Source: Arion vulgaris
Lineage: Eukaryota > Mollusca > Gastropoda > Stylommatophora > Arionidae
NCBI GenBank assembly: GCA_020796225.1
Contig: CM036764.1
Span: 28,150,450 to 28,214,449 of the forward strand
Length of the DNA: 64,000 nucleotides
Reading direction: 5' to 3'
In this document: positions 33,104 to 43,175 of the stretch, piece after piece
Numbering within the stretch: position 1 is the stretch's first letter
Layout: the number at the start of each line of letters is the position of its first letter
Program-made: the position numbers and the translations under genes
Notes under the pieces: model-generated
Database searches by the model: none
Seen by the model: only the letters and a program-made list of their open reading frames with translations
What the model was told of the DNA's origin: nothing

Positions 33104-33540
33104 TTTTCTTCTTCTTCTTTTGTCGTCACACTGCTACCGGGTTGTTGCCCAGTGTCGTGGTTTTCTGTTTTTGTCTTGCGCTGTTCTGGTGGCTTGTGTG
33201 ATTGTTATCTTTGCTCTTTCACAGGATGCTGCCACGCCATCTAACCATCTTTTCCGTGGTCTTCCTCTTGCCTTCTTTCCGATGTGCTGTTGTAGAAGAC
33301 TCTGTATACTGTGGAGTTTGGATGCATTCTTATTAAGTGGCCAAACCACTTCATTCTTTGTTTATCTATATAATTCAAGCACGGTTTTGTGCCAACTTTC
33401 TTTCTTATGCTGATGTTGGTGATTCTGTCTTTTCTTGTGTTGTTGGTAACTTTTCTTAGGCAACGCATTTCACATGTAGTTATTTTTGTGACTGCGCTTT
33501 GCTCAATGTCCATGTTTGGCTCTGGTAACACAAAGTAGGT
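33104..33540 (-). mobile_element. LINE reverse-transcriptase tail (CEMRCLRKVTNNTRKDRI family), minus strand
   Basis: The minus strand encodes ITTCEMRCLRKVTNNTRKDR, TNISIRKKVGTKPCLNYI, then KQRMKWFGHLIRMHPNSTVY and, in a second frame, GRPRKRWLDGVAASCERAK. The 3' end carries one copy of the tgggcaacaacccggtagca unit. The plus-strand counterpart is at 47340-48065. Confidence 0.85.
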
Positions 33541-34017
33541 ATAAAAATGCTGTTGATCATAGGTTTTAGAGACTATAAAAAAACATTTGACCTAATGAGT
33601 AGAGCTAATGAAAGATGTTATGCCCTCATATGCTCATTAACATCATATATTATTTCATAATAGCATGTGGTGTACAATGATCATTCATTTTTCAGCTCAT
33701 TCCTAATCAACAGCTACTTTAGTCAGGGGTGTATACTTGCACCCACGCTCTGTTGAATCTTTTACCCTTTCTTTTCTCACATGTCTTTAATCAGTTGAAG
33801 AAGGAGTATTTTTCCACACCAGATCAGATGAAAAATTATTTAATATTACTCGACTTAGAGCAATGACCAAAGTTTAAAAGGTCACTTTCACAGAGCTTAT
33901 GTTTGTAAACAAGGCGGCATTAACACCACACACAGAGAAAGGACTTCAACATTTCATTGGCAATTTTGCTGCAGTATCACGAATTCATCCTGACCATCAG
34001 CCTTATGTAAACAAATA
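33541..34017. other. No gene recognised
   Basis: No supported coding sequence. Some of it may be old LINE sequence. Confidence 0.4.
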
Positions 34018-34490
34018 TCATGTGCATCATAGACTAGAACTACTTCACTTCATGGACACCTGCTAGATGGACACCTGCTAGTGTAATCTAGCATATGTAA
34101 CATAGACTAGAACTACTCACTTCATGGACACCTGCTAGATGGACATGCTGAGTGTAATCTAGCATATGTAACATAGACTAGAACTACTCCACTTCATGGA
34201 TACCTGCTAGTGTAATCTAGCATATGTAACATAGACTAGAACTACTCCACTTCATGGACACCTGCTAGTGTAATCTAGCATATGTAACATAGACTAGAAC
34301 TACTTCACTTCATGGACACCTGCTAGATGGACACATGTTAGTGTAATCTAGCATATGTAACATAGACTAGAACTACTCCACTTCATGGACACATGTTAGT
34401 GTAAGCTAGCATATGCAACATAGACTAGAACTATTTCACTTCATGGACACCTGCTAGTGTAATCTAGCATATGCAACATAGACTAGATAG
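34018..34490. repeat. 58-bp minisatellite, about eight units
   Basis: Units share acatagactagaactactcc, acttcatggacacctgctag and tgtaatctagcatatgt. Some units have a duplicated atggacacctgctag segment. Confidence 0.92.
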
Positions 34491-34549
34491 TTTGAACAGT
34501 TGACTTGGAAGAGAGACTGCAATGAGTAGCGAGGGGCAGTGAAGGATGA

Positions 34550-34810
34550 CTCAAAAAAGAAGGTAAACGCCATCGCATATTCTGCAAAATAGAATGCAGA
34601 GACAACATATTATACATCCGCTCCAGTCATCGGCTTTAACTGCGGTAACTGTGACAAGGATTGCTACGTCAGAATAGACCTGCTCCTCTTTAGCCAGTCT
34701 GTCAGCATCTTCATTCCCCTTGATCTTGCAGTGTGTGGGTATCCACTGGATTACTACCCTCTCAGACTGCCCCCAGTATGCAGACCTGAGAAGAAAGAGG
34801 TGGTCCACTT
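34550..34810 (-). mobile_element. LINE RNase H fragment, minus strand
   Basis: The minus strand encodes SERVVIQWIPTHCKIKGNED and ADRLAKEE, the last part of RNase H with the GNEDAD motif. Same family as 16210-16760. Confidence 0.8.
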
Positions 34811-34825
34811 ACACTAGCGTTCAAG

Positions 34826-35000
34826 ACAAACTGTATGGCGTGGCTGATAATCTGAGGCAGACGGCTGTCTTTATTAGAGAATCCGAAATCCCAATCTAGT
34901 GAGAATGCAGAAGACAAACTGTATGGCGTGGCTGATAATCTGAGGCAGACGGCTTCCTTTATTAGAGAATCCGAAATCGCATTCTAGTAGAAACGCAGAA
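34826..35000. repeat. About 85-bp direct duplication
   Basis: Two copies of a segment with gacaaactgtatggcgtggc and gataatctgaggcagacggc sit head to tail. Confidence 0.85.
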
Positions 35001-35062
35001 GAAGAAAAAGAATAGACCATACATCCCACCAAACGATGTGACTCAGCATAGAAAGACACCAT

Positions 35063-35380
35063 TTAACCCTTTCACTTCCTATTTCTTTTTACCTTTCAAC
35101 GAATTTATAATGCAAAGCAGTGGCGGCTCGTCATTAAGGGCCAGTGGGGCCGGGCTTCACCAAAAATAATGTGTAACCTGTATTTATTATTTTATAAATT
35201 AAAATATAACCTAACCCAAAACCATGATTTTTCCGAAAATTTGTGTCTGGCCCCACCAACAAAAATTAGCACGAGCCGCCACTGATGCAAAGTATACTGA
35301 ATTAGCTAGTATACTGGCTCTAACCCATCTTAAAATACACAGCAAGCCAATATATCGACTCAGCAGAGTTAATGGGTTAA
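35063..35380 (-). mobile_element. piggyBac-like MITE, split by a hAT-like MITE
   Basis: Begins TTAACCCTTTCAC and ends TTAATGGGTTAA, with TTAA at both borders. Read on the minus strand its interior (cgatatattggcttgctgtg, agccagtatactagct) matches the element at 4458-4604. A hAT-like MITE (35118-35284) lies inside it. It ends 166 bp before the Pax6 exon. Confidence 0.8.
35118..35284. mobile_element. hAT-like MITE nested in a piggyBac-like MITE, with perfect 8-bp target duplication
   Basis: A 167-bp element with perfect 14-bp inverted ends CAGTGGCGGCTCGT and ACGAGCCGCCACTG, flanked by identical atgcaaag at 35110-35117 and 35285-35292. The interior matches 15600-15763 (aaccatgatttttc, tctggccccaccaacaa). 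It inserted after the piggyBac-like element. Confidence 0.93.
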
Positions 35381-35546
35381 CACATAACTCATCTTCTGAA
35401 ACAAAAAAGTCGATGCTGATTCCCACCTTATTTTAATATTTCCCTTGGTTATGGACTAGTCTGTACTTACAAATATTGATTGACATCTCGAGACTATATT
35501 ATATCACCAACTGACTCATTAGAATATGTAACACTTATTTCAACAG

Positions 35547-35677
35547 GACACAGTGGAGTCAACCAGTTAGGAGGCTGCTTTGTCAATGGCCGTCCCCTGC
35601 CAGACACCACACGTCAACGAATAATCGAGCTCGCTCACAGTGGCGCTAGACCATGCGACATCTCTCGTATCTTACAG
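35547..35677 (+). CDS. Pax6: Pax6/eyeless-class paired-box gene, exon encoding the first part of the paired domain
   Basis: This exon codes for the N-terminal (PAI) half of a paired domain, a DNA-binding domain of a nuclear transcription factor; Pax6 proteins act in eye and nervous system development. The 43 complete codons start HSGVNQLGG and end [11 protein letters not shown]. Together with the next exon they give Ile42, Gln44 and Asn47 of the paired domain, the trio that separates Pax6 from Pax2/5/8 (Gln, Arg, His). The exon is preceded by acag (acceptor) and followed by gtgagt (perfect donor). It is 131 bp long, begins inside a Gly codon and ends between codons, matching exon 5 of vertebrate PAX6. 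An unusual residue is Cys in GGCFVNG, where Val is usual. The upstream exon supplying the first base of the Gly codon was not found. A Pax6 paralogue (toy/eyeless-like duplicate) cannot be excluded because no homeobox is in the window. Confidence 0.95.
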
Positions 35678-36049
35678 GTGAGTTGATTATCTCTCTTCTC
35701 TCTTTCATCTCATACGTGAGTTGTTATTTGTTCTCTACATTCGTGCCTACCTGTCCTCACATTATGTATGCATACATACCACCTCCCGCTTCCCTTTCAT
35801 TTTGCCTACTTTCTTCGTGACCACCTGTAATACCTAAAACCTCTTTCAGATCGAATACGTGTAATCTTCAACATCTGTATTCCCAGCATGCATACCTTTT
35901 TTCATTGCTTTGTTTCAATGTATCTCTACCCAGATGGAACCTCTATTAATTATTACTTATTCATATATACCCTCCGCACACTCGCAACTTATTATCCCAC
36001 TTTCATACTTTTATTGGAAATATTTGATGACTGTAGTTTTCTACTTTCT

Positions 36050-36315
36050 TCTTTGAACACTTCATATCGATCACTTGTTAACTACTTTGTGTGATTTGTA
36101 TGTGATCTGAGAATACTAACAATTGTACGTTTTACCAGTTATGCACCTACAAATAAATCAGCACATCCGATTTCTGCGATGCTTTTTATTTACTGGGTAG
36201 CTTCCCTAGATCCCACATCAGTTGCCTCTTACAACATGCCTTGTAGGTCGTAGTGGTACTATTTTTTGTTCTTCCCATGCCGGCCTCAGCATTACGCGGG
36301 CGATTGTTTAGTTTG
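36050..36315 (-). mobile_element. SINE-like repeat with GTCGTAAGAGG core in the Pax6 intron, minus strand
   Basis: On the minus strand the core is gcatgttgtaagaggcaact, followed by gggaagctacccagtaaata. It ends near ggtgtcgatatgaagtgtt-like sequence. Diverged by a few bases from the other copies. Confidence 0.82.
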
Positions 36316-36619
36316 AAAACGCACATACGATTATGATGCTTGTGGTCAATCTTTAAGAAAGTAAGATTTTTCTATTGTTTCCTATACGTTTTTCTTTAAG
36401 TATTTTTCAAGCAGTTTTGTTTCACATCCCATGAAACTGGTCAATGTGTTTAGTGCCAAGAGTTGTGAAAACTGTTTCTTCTAAGATGTAATTTATGGGT
36501 AGTTACAGCAGCATTTCAGACATAGAAACATTTTCTCTGACAAATTGTTACGGTATATCAAAGAGCGACCAATCTATCAGGGCAGATATTATACGAATCA
36601 ACAGTACAATATATCAGGG

Positions 36620-36900
36620 GTCTGTGCAAAATGGGAAAGGCCCATTCCCTATATCATCTGCCCAGGTTAGGCACAAATGAAGTGGAGCACATATATAAAG
36701 ATGTCTGCAAGACCTCAAGGAATAACGTCTCTATCGGTCCCAGTAAATGGGAAAACCAGCTGATGATCAAGTTATATGGAAAACAAAATTACACAAAACT
36801 ACAGAATATGTTAAAAATAGAGTTAGGGATGAACGGAAAAACAAGAGAGACCTCAAAAGTTGTTACAGTAAAACACTTATCAAATGACCGTCTGTAAAGA
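36620..36900 (+). mobile_element. LINE tail fragment (KDVCKASM family) in the Pax6 intron
   Basis: Encodes IYKDVCKTSRNNVSIGPSKW, then a diverged end (KQNYTKLQNMLKIE). Ends with ccgtctgtaaagacaaaagg, the family's 3' end. The GRPLLR segment before IYKDVCK has been lost. Confidence 0.8.
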
Positions 36901-36904
36901 CAAA

Positions 36905-37640
36905 AGGACATTAAAAACAAAAGTATCTGGCAGATATTTTACGAATTAAGGGGACAATATATCAATGCAGAGATTGTAAATTAAAGACAATATATCAATG
37001 CGATATTTTTACGAATTAAGAGGATAATCTATAAATTGCAGACATTTACGAATGAAGGACAATACTATCATTGCAGAATTGTATGAATTAACGGTATAAT
37101 CTATCATTGCAGATATTTTACGAATGAACGGTACAATATATCATGCAGAAATTACGAATTGAAGGACAATTATCAATGCAGAAGTTGTATGAATTAACGG
37201 TGACAATCTATCAATGCAGATATTTTACGAATTAAGGACAATCTATCATGCAGAGATTTTACGAATAAGGGTATAATCTATCATTGCAGAGATTGTATGA
37301 ATTAACGGGATAATATATCATTGCAGATATGTTACGAATTAAGGGATAATCTATCATGCAGAGATTTTACGAATGAAGGTATAATCTTTTAAATGCAGAG
37401 ATTTTACGAATTAAGGTATAATCTATCATTGCAGAGTGTACGAAATGAACGTTATAATCTATGGCGACATGTACAAATCAACAGTATAATCTATCATTGC
37501 AGACAGTGTACGGATGAACGGTACAATCTATCATTGCAGACAGTGTACGAATGAACGGTATAATCTATCATTGCAGACAGTGTAGGGAATGAACGGTACA
37601 ATCTATCATTGCAGACAGTGTACGGATGAAGGTACAATCT
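36905..37640. repeat. 36-40-bp minisatellite in the Pax6 intron, about 19 units
   Basis: Units consist of acaatctatcattgcagaga plus ttttacgaattaaggg with many substitutions and small deletions. The last units use cagtgtacgaatgaacggta. Confidence 0.88.
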
Positions 37641-38279
37641 ACTCTACTTTTTCGCAGCACTAAATCTGGCAGTCATCTGTAATATTCTTACGCAGTGGTT
37701 ACAGCGTTCTGGGCTGTTTTTCCATGGATTGTGCTCGCTGAGAGTTGGACGCCATGACAAGATGTCTTAGACATATACATTGTGTGTTTCTGGTTAATGT
37801 CGGTCCAGTTCCGCCTTTGAAGAACCCGGTGTCGGTGTCAATTAGTAGGACCACAATATCTGTTCCTGGGAAGTGAAACTTTGTTCTATTTCTGGGAATT
37901 TGCTACATGTAAATGGGTCATCATTATAAACATTCAAACATAACGTTGTTTATTTTTTTTTTATTGGAAGACTCTGGTGACGTGGTTAATGCGGGAGACC
38001 CACCCAGAATAAGGGTTCTCTTTTTAAAATATTCACAGAAAAAGTAACAAACATATTGTTAAACAATTTGACCACCTGTGTAAAAGAAATCGTTTTCGAT
38101 CATAAACAACGTTTAGTGTATAACACTGTAATTATTTATTTTTAAAAAAAATTTAATTTTCTTGAAAATATATTGTAAACCCACCCCCATCCTCTTCATC
38201 GGGAGTGGATTTCACAAATATAAGAAGTACAAAGAATGCCAAACTTGCATATGATGTACATATCACCCACTATAATTAT

Positions 38280-38560
38280 AGCATGAACCTCCAAAAAATG
38301 TCTAACTGAATTGGATCTACGCTCTGTAGATTTCAACGAAGAAGATACAGGATATTCTCTATCTCGTTTGCGCAAGTTATGCATACCGATAGGTGCGGCA
38401 AGACGGGAAAACCACTAGAGAAACCCCACACATCAATCAACTCAGAACGAGAATTGTTTGTCTAACCACACTGAAATATATGCTTGGGAGGTGATCGGAG
38501 CTATTATGGACATGTCCGATGTGCGATGAACATGATCTTCAAATGAACAATGATGCTAAC
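38280..38560 (+). mobile_element. RNase H LINE C-terminal end in the Pax6 intron
   Basis: Encodes SLSRLRKLCIPIGAARREN and a downstream Met-Asp-Met-Ser region (tatggacatgtccgatgtgc) matching the end of the 7100-8810 element (RLRELGLKIGVARKE, WTCPEC). Degenerate. Confidence 0.7.
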
Positions 38561-38727
38561 TACTTTTTTCATTTGCTGTTTTTGTCCAACAGTTAATCGT
38601 TATTGGTATGTATTTATTAGTTATTTGCGATTGATTTCTGGTTATTGGTTATTGATTTTTAATTACTAGCTGTTCAATTTACTGTTGTTGTACCGACAGC
38701 GTAGCCGGCCATTAGCCTCATGAAATT

Positions 38728-38995
38728 AAATGAAAATCGTGACATATCCTAAAGGACGTAGCCATCAACCACAGTAAATGAGTCGTTGATTTTCTAGGCA
38801 CCACTTATACGTTCAGTAGTTTGCCATTGCTTTCTGAACGGTGATGTCTGTTTTTACCTTTTTGTAAAAATCCCACTGAAACGAATTTGTTTCCAAACTT
38901 GTCCACCGTGGGGTTTGGATCAGGTACGCTTGTGTTCGTGATCGAGCTCACTACCGCTTGTGCTACAGACGCCCACCGTTAGTCTCATACCCTTA
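38728..38995 (-). mobile_element. tRNA-derived SINE (AAAGCAATGGCAAACTACTG core) in the Pax6 intron, minus strand
   Basis: The plus strand reads atgaaaatcgtgacatatcc (SINE tail), then gtagtttgccattgctttct (core reversed) and a diverged head around 38910-38970. It ends about 80 bp before the second Pax6 exon. Confidence 0.82.
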
Positions 38996-39076
38996 ATTAA
39001 TCAAAGTGACCTACAACATTTAACAATAGCGCATAAATGATATTGTCAAATTAACAACTATTTAATAATATTGCAG

Positions 39077-39292
39077 GTCTCAAACGGCTGCGTCAGCAAA
39101 ATTCTTGGAAGATATTACGAAACAGGCAGTATTAGACCACGTGCTATAGGCGGCTCTAAACCACGGGTGGCTACTAATGACGTGGTTGGAAAGATAGCGC
39201 ACTACAAACGGGAATGCCCAAGTGTGTTCGCTTGGGAGATTCGTGACAGGTTACTCAGTGATGGAGTCTGTAACCAGGAAAACATTCCCAGT
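39077..39292 (+). CDS. Pax6: Pax6/eyeless-class paired-box gene, exon encoding the rest of the paired domain
   Basis: This exon continues in phase from the exon ending at 35677. Its 72 codons run from [17 protein letters not shown] through [15 protein letters not shown] and [17 protein letters not shown] to NQENIPS. It covers the recognition helix of the first subdomain, the linker, and most of the second (RED) subdomain. It is 216 bp long and starts and ends on codon boundaries, the same as vertebrate PAX6 exon 6, whose successor begins VSSINRVLRNL. The acceptor is ttgcag at 39071-39076 and the donor is AGT|gtgagtat at 39293. Differences from common Pax6 sequences sit in the variable stretch [13 protein letters not shown] and in SDGVCNQEN. 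Without correct splicing the frame stops at 39335-39337. The following exon and the homeobox were not seen in the remaining 24.7 kb, so this intron is at least that long. The donor is immediately followed by a tandem array made of copies of itself. Confidence 0.96.
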
Positions 39293-39905
39293 GTGAGTAT
39301 ATTTGTAATTAGGAAATCATTAGAAATAGGTATATAAGTGTACGTATTTTTGTCATTTGAAAACAACAATCCAATTGTGAATATATCTTAGTCAGGAACA
39401 CTCTCCTAGTTTGAGAATCTCTATAGTCAGTAAAACATTCCCAGTGTGAGTATATCTGTATTCAGTAAAACATTCCCAGTGTGAGTATATCTGTATTCAG
39501 TAAAACATTCCCAGTGTGAGTATATCTGTATTCAGTAAAACATTCCCAGTGTGAGTATATCTGTATTCAGTAAAACATTCCCAGTGTGAGTATATCTGTA
39601 TTCAGTAAAACATTCCCAGTGTATGTTTGTAATTAGGAAAACATTCCAATTGTGAGTATTTTCTAATTTGGAAAACATTCCAAGTGTGAGTATATTTGTA
39701 ATTAGCAAAACATTCCCAGTGTGAGTATATCTGTATTCAGAAAACATTCCCATGTGGTATATCTATATTCAGAAACATTCCCAGTGTGAGTATATCTGTA
39801 TTCAGAAAACATTCCCAGTGTGAGTATATCTGTAATTCATAAAACATTCCCAGTGTATGTTATTATCTAGAAACATTATACTGCTGAGTATTTTTTTGAC
39901 ATTCA
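39293..39905 (+). repeat. 35-bp tandem array carrying copies of the Pax6 exon end and 5' splice site
   Basis: Starting at the Pax6 donor, the intron is made of about 15 units of roughly 35 bp. The consensus begins aaaacattcccagt and continues gtgagtatatctgtattcag. The first part is the last coding bases of the exon (codons for Asn-Ile-Pro-Ser) and the second part is the splice donor. Five exact consecutive units lie at 39432-39606. Further good units lie near 39705, 39770 and 39800, and units decay toward both ends. Eight units keep cccagtgtgagtat exactly. Each unit also ends in a short pyrimidine-containing stretch and cag, so it carries acceptor-like as well as donor-like sequence. Because the coding part is conserved among Pax6 genes, the exon is the source and the array is the copy. 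Confidence 0.9.
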
Positions 39906-40039
39906 ATGTGAGTATATTTGTAATGAAACCAGTTGAGTTATCTATATCAGAAGAATATTCCCATTGTGTGTATATCATATTCCAGAAACGTTCTAATTCG
40001 AGTAACATATTCAAAATACATTCCATTTTGACGTTACTG

Positions 40040-40482
40040 TAAATGAACAATATTCAAATCGTGTGTATTTCGATTAAACTTACTAAATGCGAAAATGTTC
40101 AAATCGTGTGCCCTATGTCCGAGTTGACGTTACTAAAATCCGAGACACATATTCAAATCGTGTGCTCATATGTCCGAGTTGACGTTACTAAATCCGAGAC
40201 ACATGTTCAAATCGTGTGCTATCATGTTCGAGTTGACGTTACTAAAATCCGAGACACATATTCAAATCGTGTGCTCATATGTCCGAGTTGACGTTACTAA
40301 AATCCGAGACACATGTTCAAATCGTGTGCTTATATGTCCGAGTTGACGTTACTAAAATCCGAGACATATATTCAAATCGTGTGCTCATATGTCCGAGTTG
40401 ACGTTACTAATTCCGAGACATAATTCAAATCGTGTGCTCATATGTTCGAGTTGACGTTACTAATTCCGAGACACAAATTCAC
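40040..40482. repeat. 55-bp tandem array in the Pax6 intron
   Basis: About eight units of 55 bp share ttcaaatcgtgtgctcata, gtccgagttgacgttacta and aatccgagacac. The region 39905-40040, between this and the preceding 35-bp array, holds degenerate sequence sharing pieces with both. Confidence 0.9.
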
Positions 40483-41164
40483 ATCAACTTTCAAGTATGG
40501 AAGAAAGAGATAAGGTAGAAATGGATTCTTCTTCTTCTTCATGTGATCGCTATTTGGATGCTTATTTCATCAGATGTGTCCTTATTATGATGTCAACTGT
40601 TGTGTGGAGCTCATCTCTGGTGCCGTGTTGTTTTGAATGTAGCTACTTAACCACTCACGGCTCTGCAGGTCGACCAACAGTAAACTTTTTATCGAAACAA
40701 CATATATAAGCATTGGATGCATGATACTATGATGACTATTTTGTCAATGTCAGCTCCCAAACGTACACAATCATGATATCACCAGAAAACAAACGACATC
40801 CGATCACGTTATTTATGAAGAGGCCATGAAAACAGATCAAATGCTTTTAGAACAGTAATATTTATCAAAAGAAGAGAGTTTTAAAAGTACAGTTATCAGA
40901 AGAGCTCTTCATACAGGTTTCTACTGTTCATAAATCGTGGATTCCGCTACAAAACTGAGGTTGCATCGTGAGCCCCCTATAGCAATAGGTTCAGTCGAGA
41001 AATAAGAAAATATTGTTAATGTGGGCTGACTTTGATATATGTTTGATAGAACACGTAAGCGTTATAGCAATTTCACACAATTCTATGAGCCTAAGGCTCA
41101 AACTGCTAAATTTAATTTGCTATCAAAAACATTGCTTTAGCACGTTGAGCTGTTTTTTATAAAT
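40483..41164. other. No gene recognised (Pax6 intron)
   Basis: An open frame at 40497-40709 has no recognisable motif. Otherwise AT-rich DNA. Confidence 0.45.
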
Positions 41165-41400
41165 AAATTCAAAGGGTTTGAAAGGGTTTAAAAGCCGAAG
41201 GATTGACTTCATTGCACCGGGTTTTACCCCATATGGCTAGGTCCATCTCCACAGAAACGGCACGCCACCTGCAGAGAGTATTGCACAAAGCACGAACACC
41301 GTAGCTCTGTCAACAACCCTAGAGGTCTCTGGAAAAAACTGCACTCGTGAACAAAAGACCGCGGTCCAGATTCGAACCCACGATCTTCGAATCGCAAAGG
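41165..41400 (-). mobile_element. tRNA-derived SINE (GTTCGTGCTTTGTG family), minus strand
   Basis: On the minus strand: B box cgtgggttcgaatctggac, tgttgacagagctacggtgt, tcgtgctttgtgcaatactc, agccatatggggtaaaaccc and a 3' end gtcaatccttcggcttttaa. The best-preserved body of this family in the window. Confidence 0.88.
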
Positions 41401-41639
41401 CAAAAGAAATGCATGTGTCTCATGACTTGAATGATCTAATTTCCTAGAATTTATATTTGTGCTGAATAGGCTTATAACTACCGATATATGTAACTGTATA
41501 TTGCTCTTAGTATCTTTTTGTGTTGATCTACAAATGCAAATTATATACACCCTGAAATAGCATCTTCATGCACAAAATCTGGTGTTTGTGGTTGTCTAAA
41601 TGACTGGATGTGAAGCTTGAACATTTAGCAAGCCAATGA
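41401..41639. other. No gene recognised
   Basis: Sequence between a SINE and a LINE fragment. Confidence 0.35.
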
Positions 41640-42005
41640 AAAAAATAATAATGCTTTTGAGTGTAAGTGTTATAGAAGAGTCTTTTGTATGTCATGGACA
41701 GAGAAAAGAACAAATAGAACTCAGAATCAAATAAAACTATCTGATGCCACCAAAACAAAAATGAGAAAATTGAATTATTGTTTACATATAAAGAGACATG
41801 ACGGGTTGGAGAAGACCATTATGAAAGGAACCATCCCGGCAAAGAGGAGAAGAGGAAGGCTGAAGAGATGTATTCAGGATATAATTGATGATTTAAACGT
41901 GACCGCTGCAGATGCGGAACATCTGACCTATGAGAGAGAAAAATTCAAAAGGACTGTTGGGGTGGCAAAGTCCAGCTCAGGACAAGCTATTTGATGATGA
42001 TGATG
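41640..42005 (+). mobile_element. LINE reverse-transcriptase tail (GRLKRCIQDIIDDL family)
   Basis: Open from about 41689 to 41992 and encodes SWTEKRTNRTQNQIKLSDA, then HIKRHDGLEKTIMKGTIPAK, RRRGRLKRCIQDIIDDL and LTYEREKFKRTVGVAKSSS. It ends in a gatgatgatgat run, as LINE 3' ends often do. Confidence 0.85.
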
Positions 42006-42640
42006 TCTAAAAGACTAAGAATCTAGTCGATTTATCATGACTTGGATACGTAACCTCCAATCATAACACAATAGACTGTAACGACCAGAACTTTGTCATG
42101 ATAACAGTCTTAAATGAAGCTATATACTGTACATCTGAACGTAACTGTTTTAATAATGGTGACTGTACCATGTCTGCAAAATTGAAGTCAACCGACTCCT
42201 GTGACAAGCATGGGAAGACAAGAGCCAAAAAACAGGATCTCCAGAAAGATTCGTCTGAATAACAATGGTAGTCAGCCTGTACATGTCCAGAAACTATGCT
42301 GGGACCTAGCCAGAAGAAAACAAAACAATGTAATTGTATTACGCTTTCTATTTGATCCAACTCTGTACTCAAGAATAAAGGTGATGCACTAATTAAATAA
42401 AGTGGACGAGCAGTCAACAATTAAATTAAAACTTAAATTAACATTGACTGAAACACGCGAGAATTAACATATATGACATACAATAGTCGAGGACAGAGAA
42501 CGTTAAATAAAGATAAAAGGGGTTATTGCGTGCGGTTTAAATAAAGGTGCTTTCAACAATTTAGAGATGAATATTAACATCCACCTAAATAATGTAAGAA
42601 ATATATTAATGTTGGTTTCCAAATATATATATATTCGTCA
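42006..42640. other. No gene recognised
   Basis: AT-rich. The open frames here show no known motif. Confidence 0.45.
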
Positions 42641-42689
42641 CTTGTAATCATATGTACTCCAAAATGTACAGGACATTTTTAGTGGCGGT

Positions 42690-42862
42690 ACACGTTGTAA
42701 TAGTAGTGGTAGTAGTAGTAATAGTAGTGGTAGTAGTAGTGGTAGCAGTAGTAGTGATAGTAGTAGTAGCAATAATAGTAGTGGTAGTAGTAGTAGTAGT
42801 GGTAGTAATGGTGGTAGTAGTAGTAGTGGTATTGTTGGTAGTAGTAGTAGTGTGGTAGTATA
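42690..42862. repeat. GTA/GTG trinucleotide microsatellite
   Basis: Imperfect (gta)n with gtg interruptions. The all-valine or all-threonine frames are artefacts. Confidence 0.93.
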
Positions 42863-42921
42863 GTGAGAATATCTTCATTATGATCAATGTGTAACTGATT
42901 GCTCTGATTATCAATATTCTA

Positions 42922-43175
42922 ACCGCCCGAGTGGTTACCGGGGCCCAAATTTGGGGTGTAAAGAATAGAACTACTGTTACCTGCCAAGCATGTCGTAAGA
43001 GGCGACTAAGGAGGTTTGGCTGAAATCGGATGCACATGTCCTAAACGTGTAGAAGTATATGCGTTTAGGGGCCTACCAAACCAATGTGCAACGTATACAC
43101 GTTCTTGGCAAAGATCAAACATATCACAAAGAGTGATTAAAATTGGTCGTAAAGAACGAACGAAAAGAAGAAGAG
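42922..43175 (+). mobile_element. SINE-like repeat with GTCGTAAGAGGCGACT core
   Basis: Begins cgcccgagtggttaccgggg, contains tgtaaagaatagaactactg, the core catgtcgtaagaggcgacta and caaaccaatgtgcaacgtat. It ends near cgtaaagaacgaacg. This is the best copy of the subfamily that also includes 886-1183. Confidence 0.88.

Larger units (their letters stand above)
35678..39076 (+). other. Pax6 intron between the two paired-box exons
   Basis: This phase-0 intron of 3399 bp starts gtgagt and ends ttgcag. It contains a GTCGTAAGAGG SINE (about 36050-36315, minus), a LINE tail (36620-36900), a tandem array (36905-37640), a piece of an RNase H-bearing LINE (38280-38560) and a tRNA-derived SINE (38728-38995, minus). 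Single-copy-looking DNA remains at 35680-36050, 36315-36620 and 37640-38280. I found no equivalent of the vertebrate 42-bp alternative exon 5a. Confidence 0.85.

Noticed and set aside
35678..39076. Alternative Pax6 exon like vertebrate 5a
   Set aside because: No short in-phase exon with convincing splice sites and Pax-like sequence was seen in the intron.
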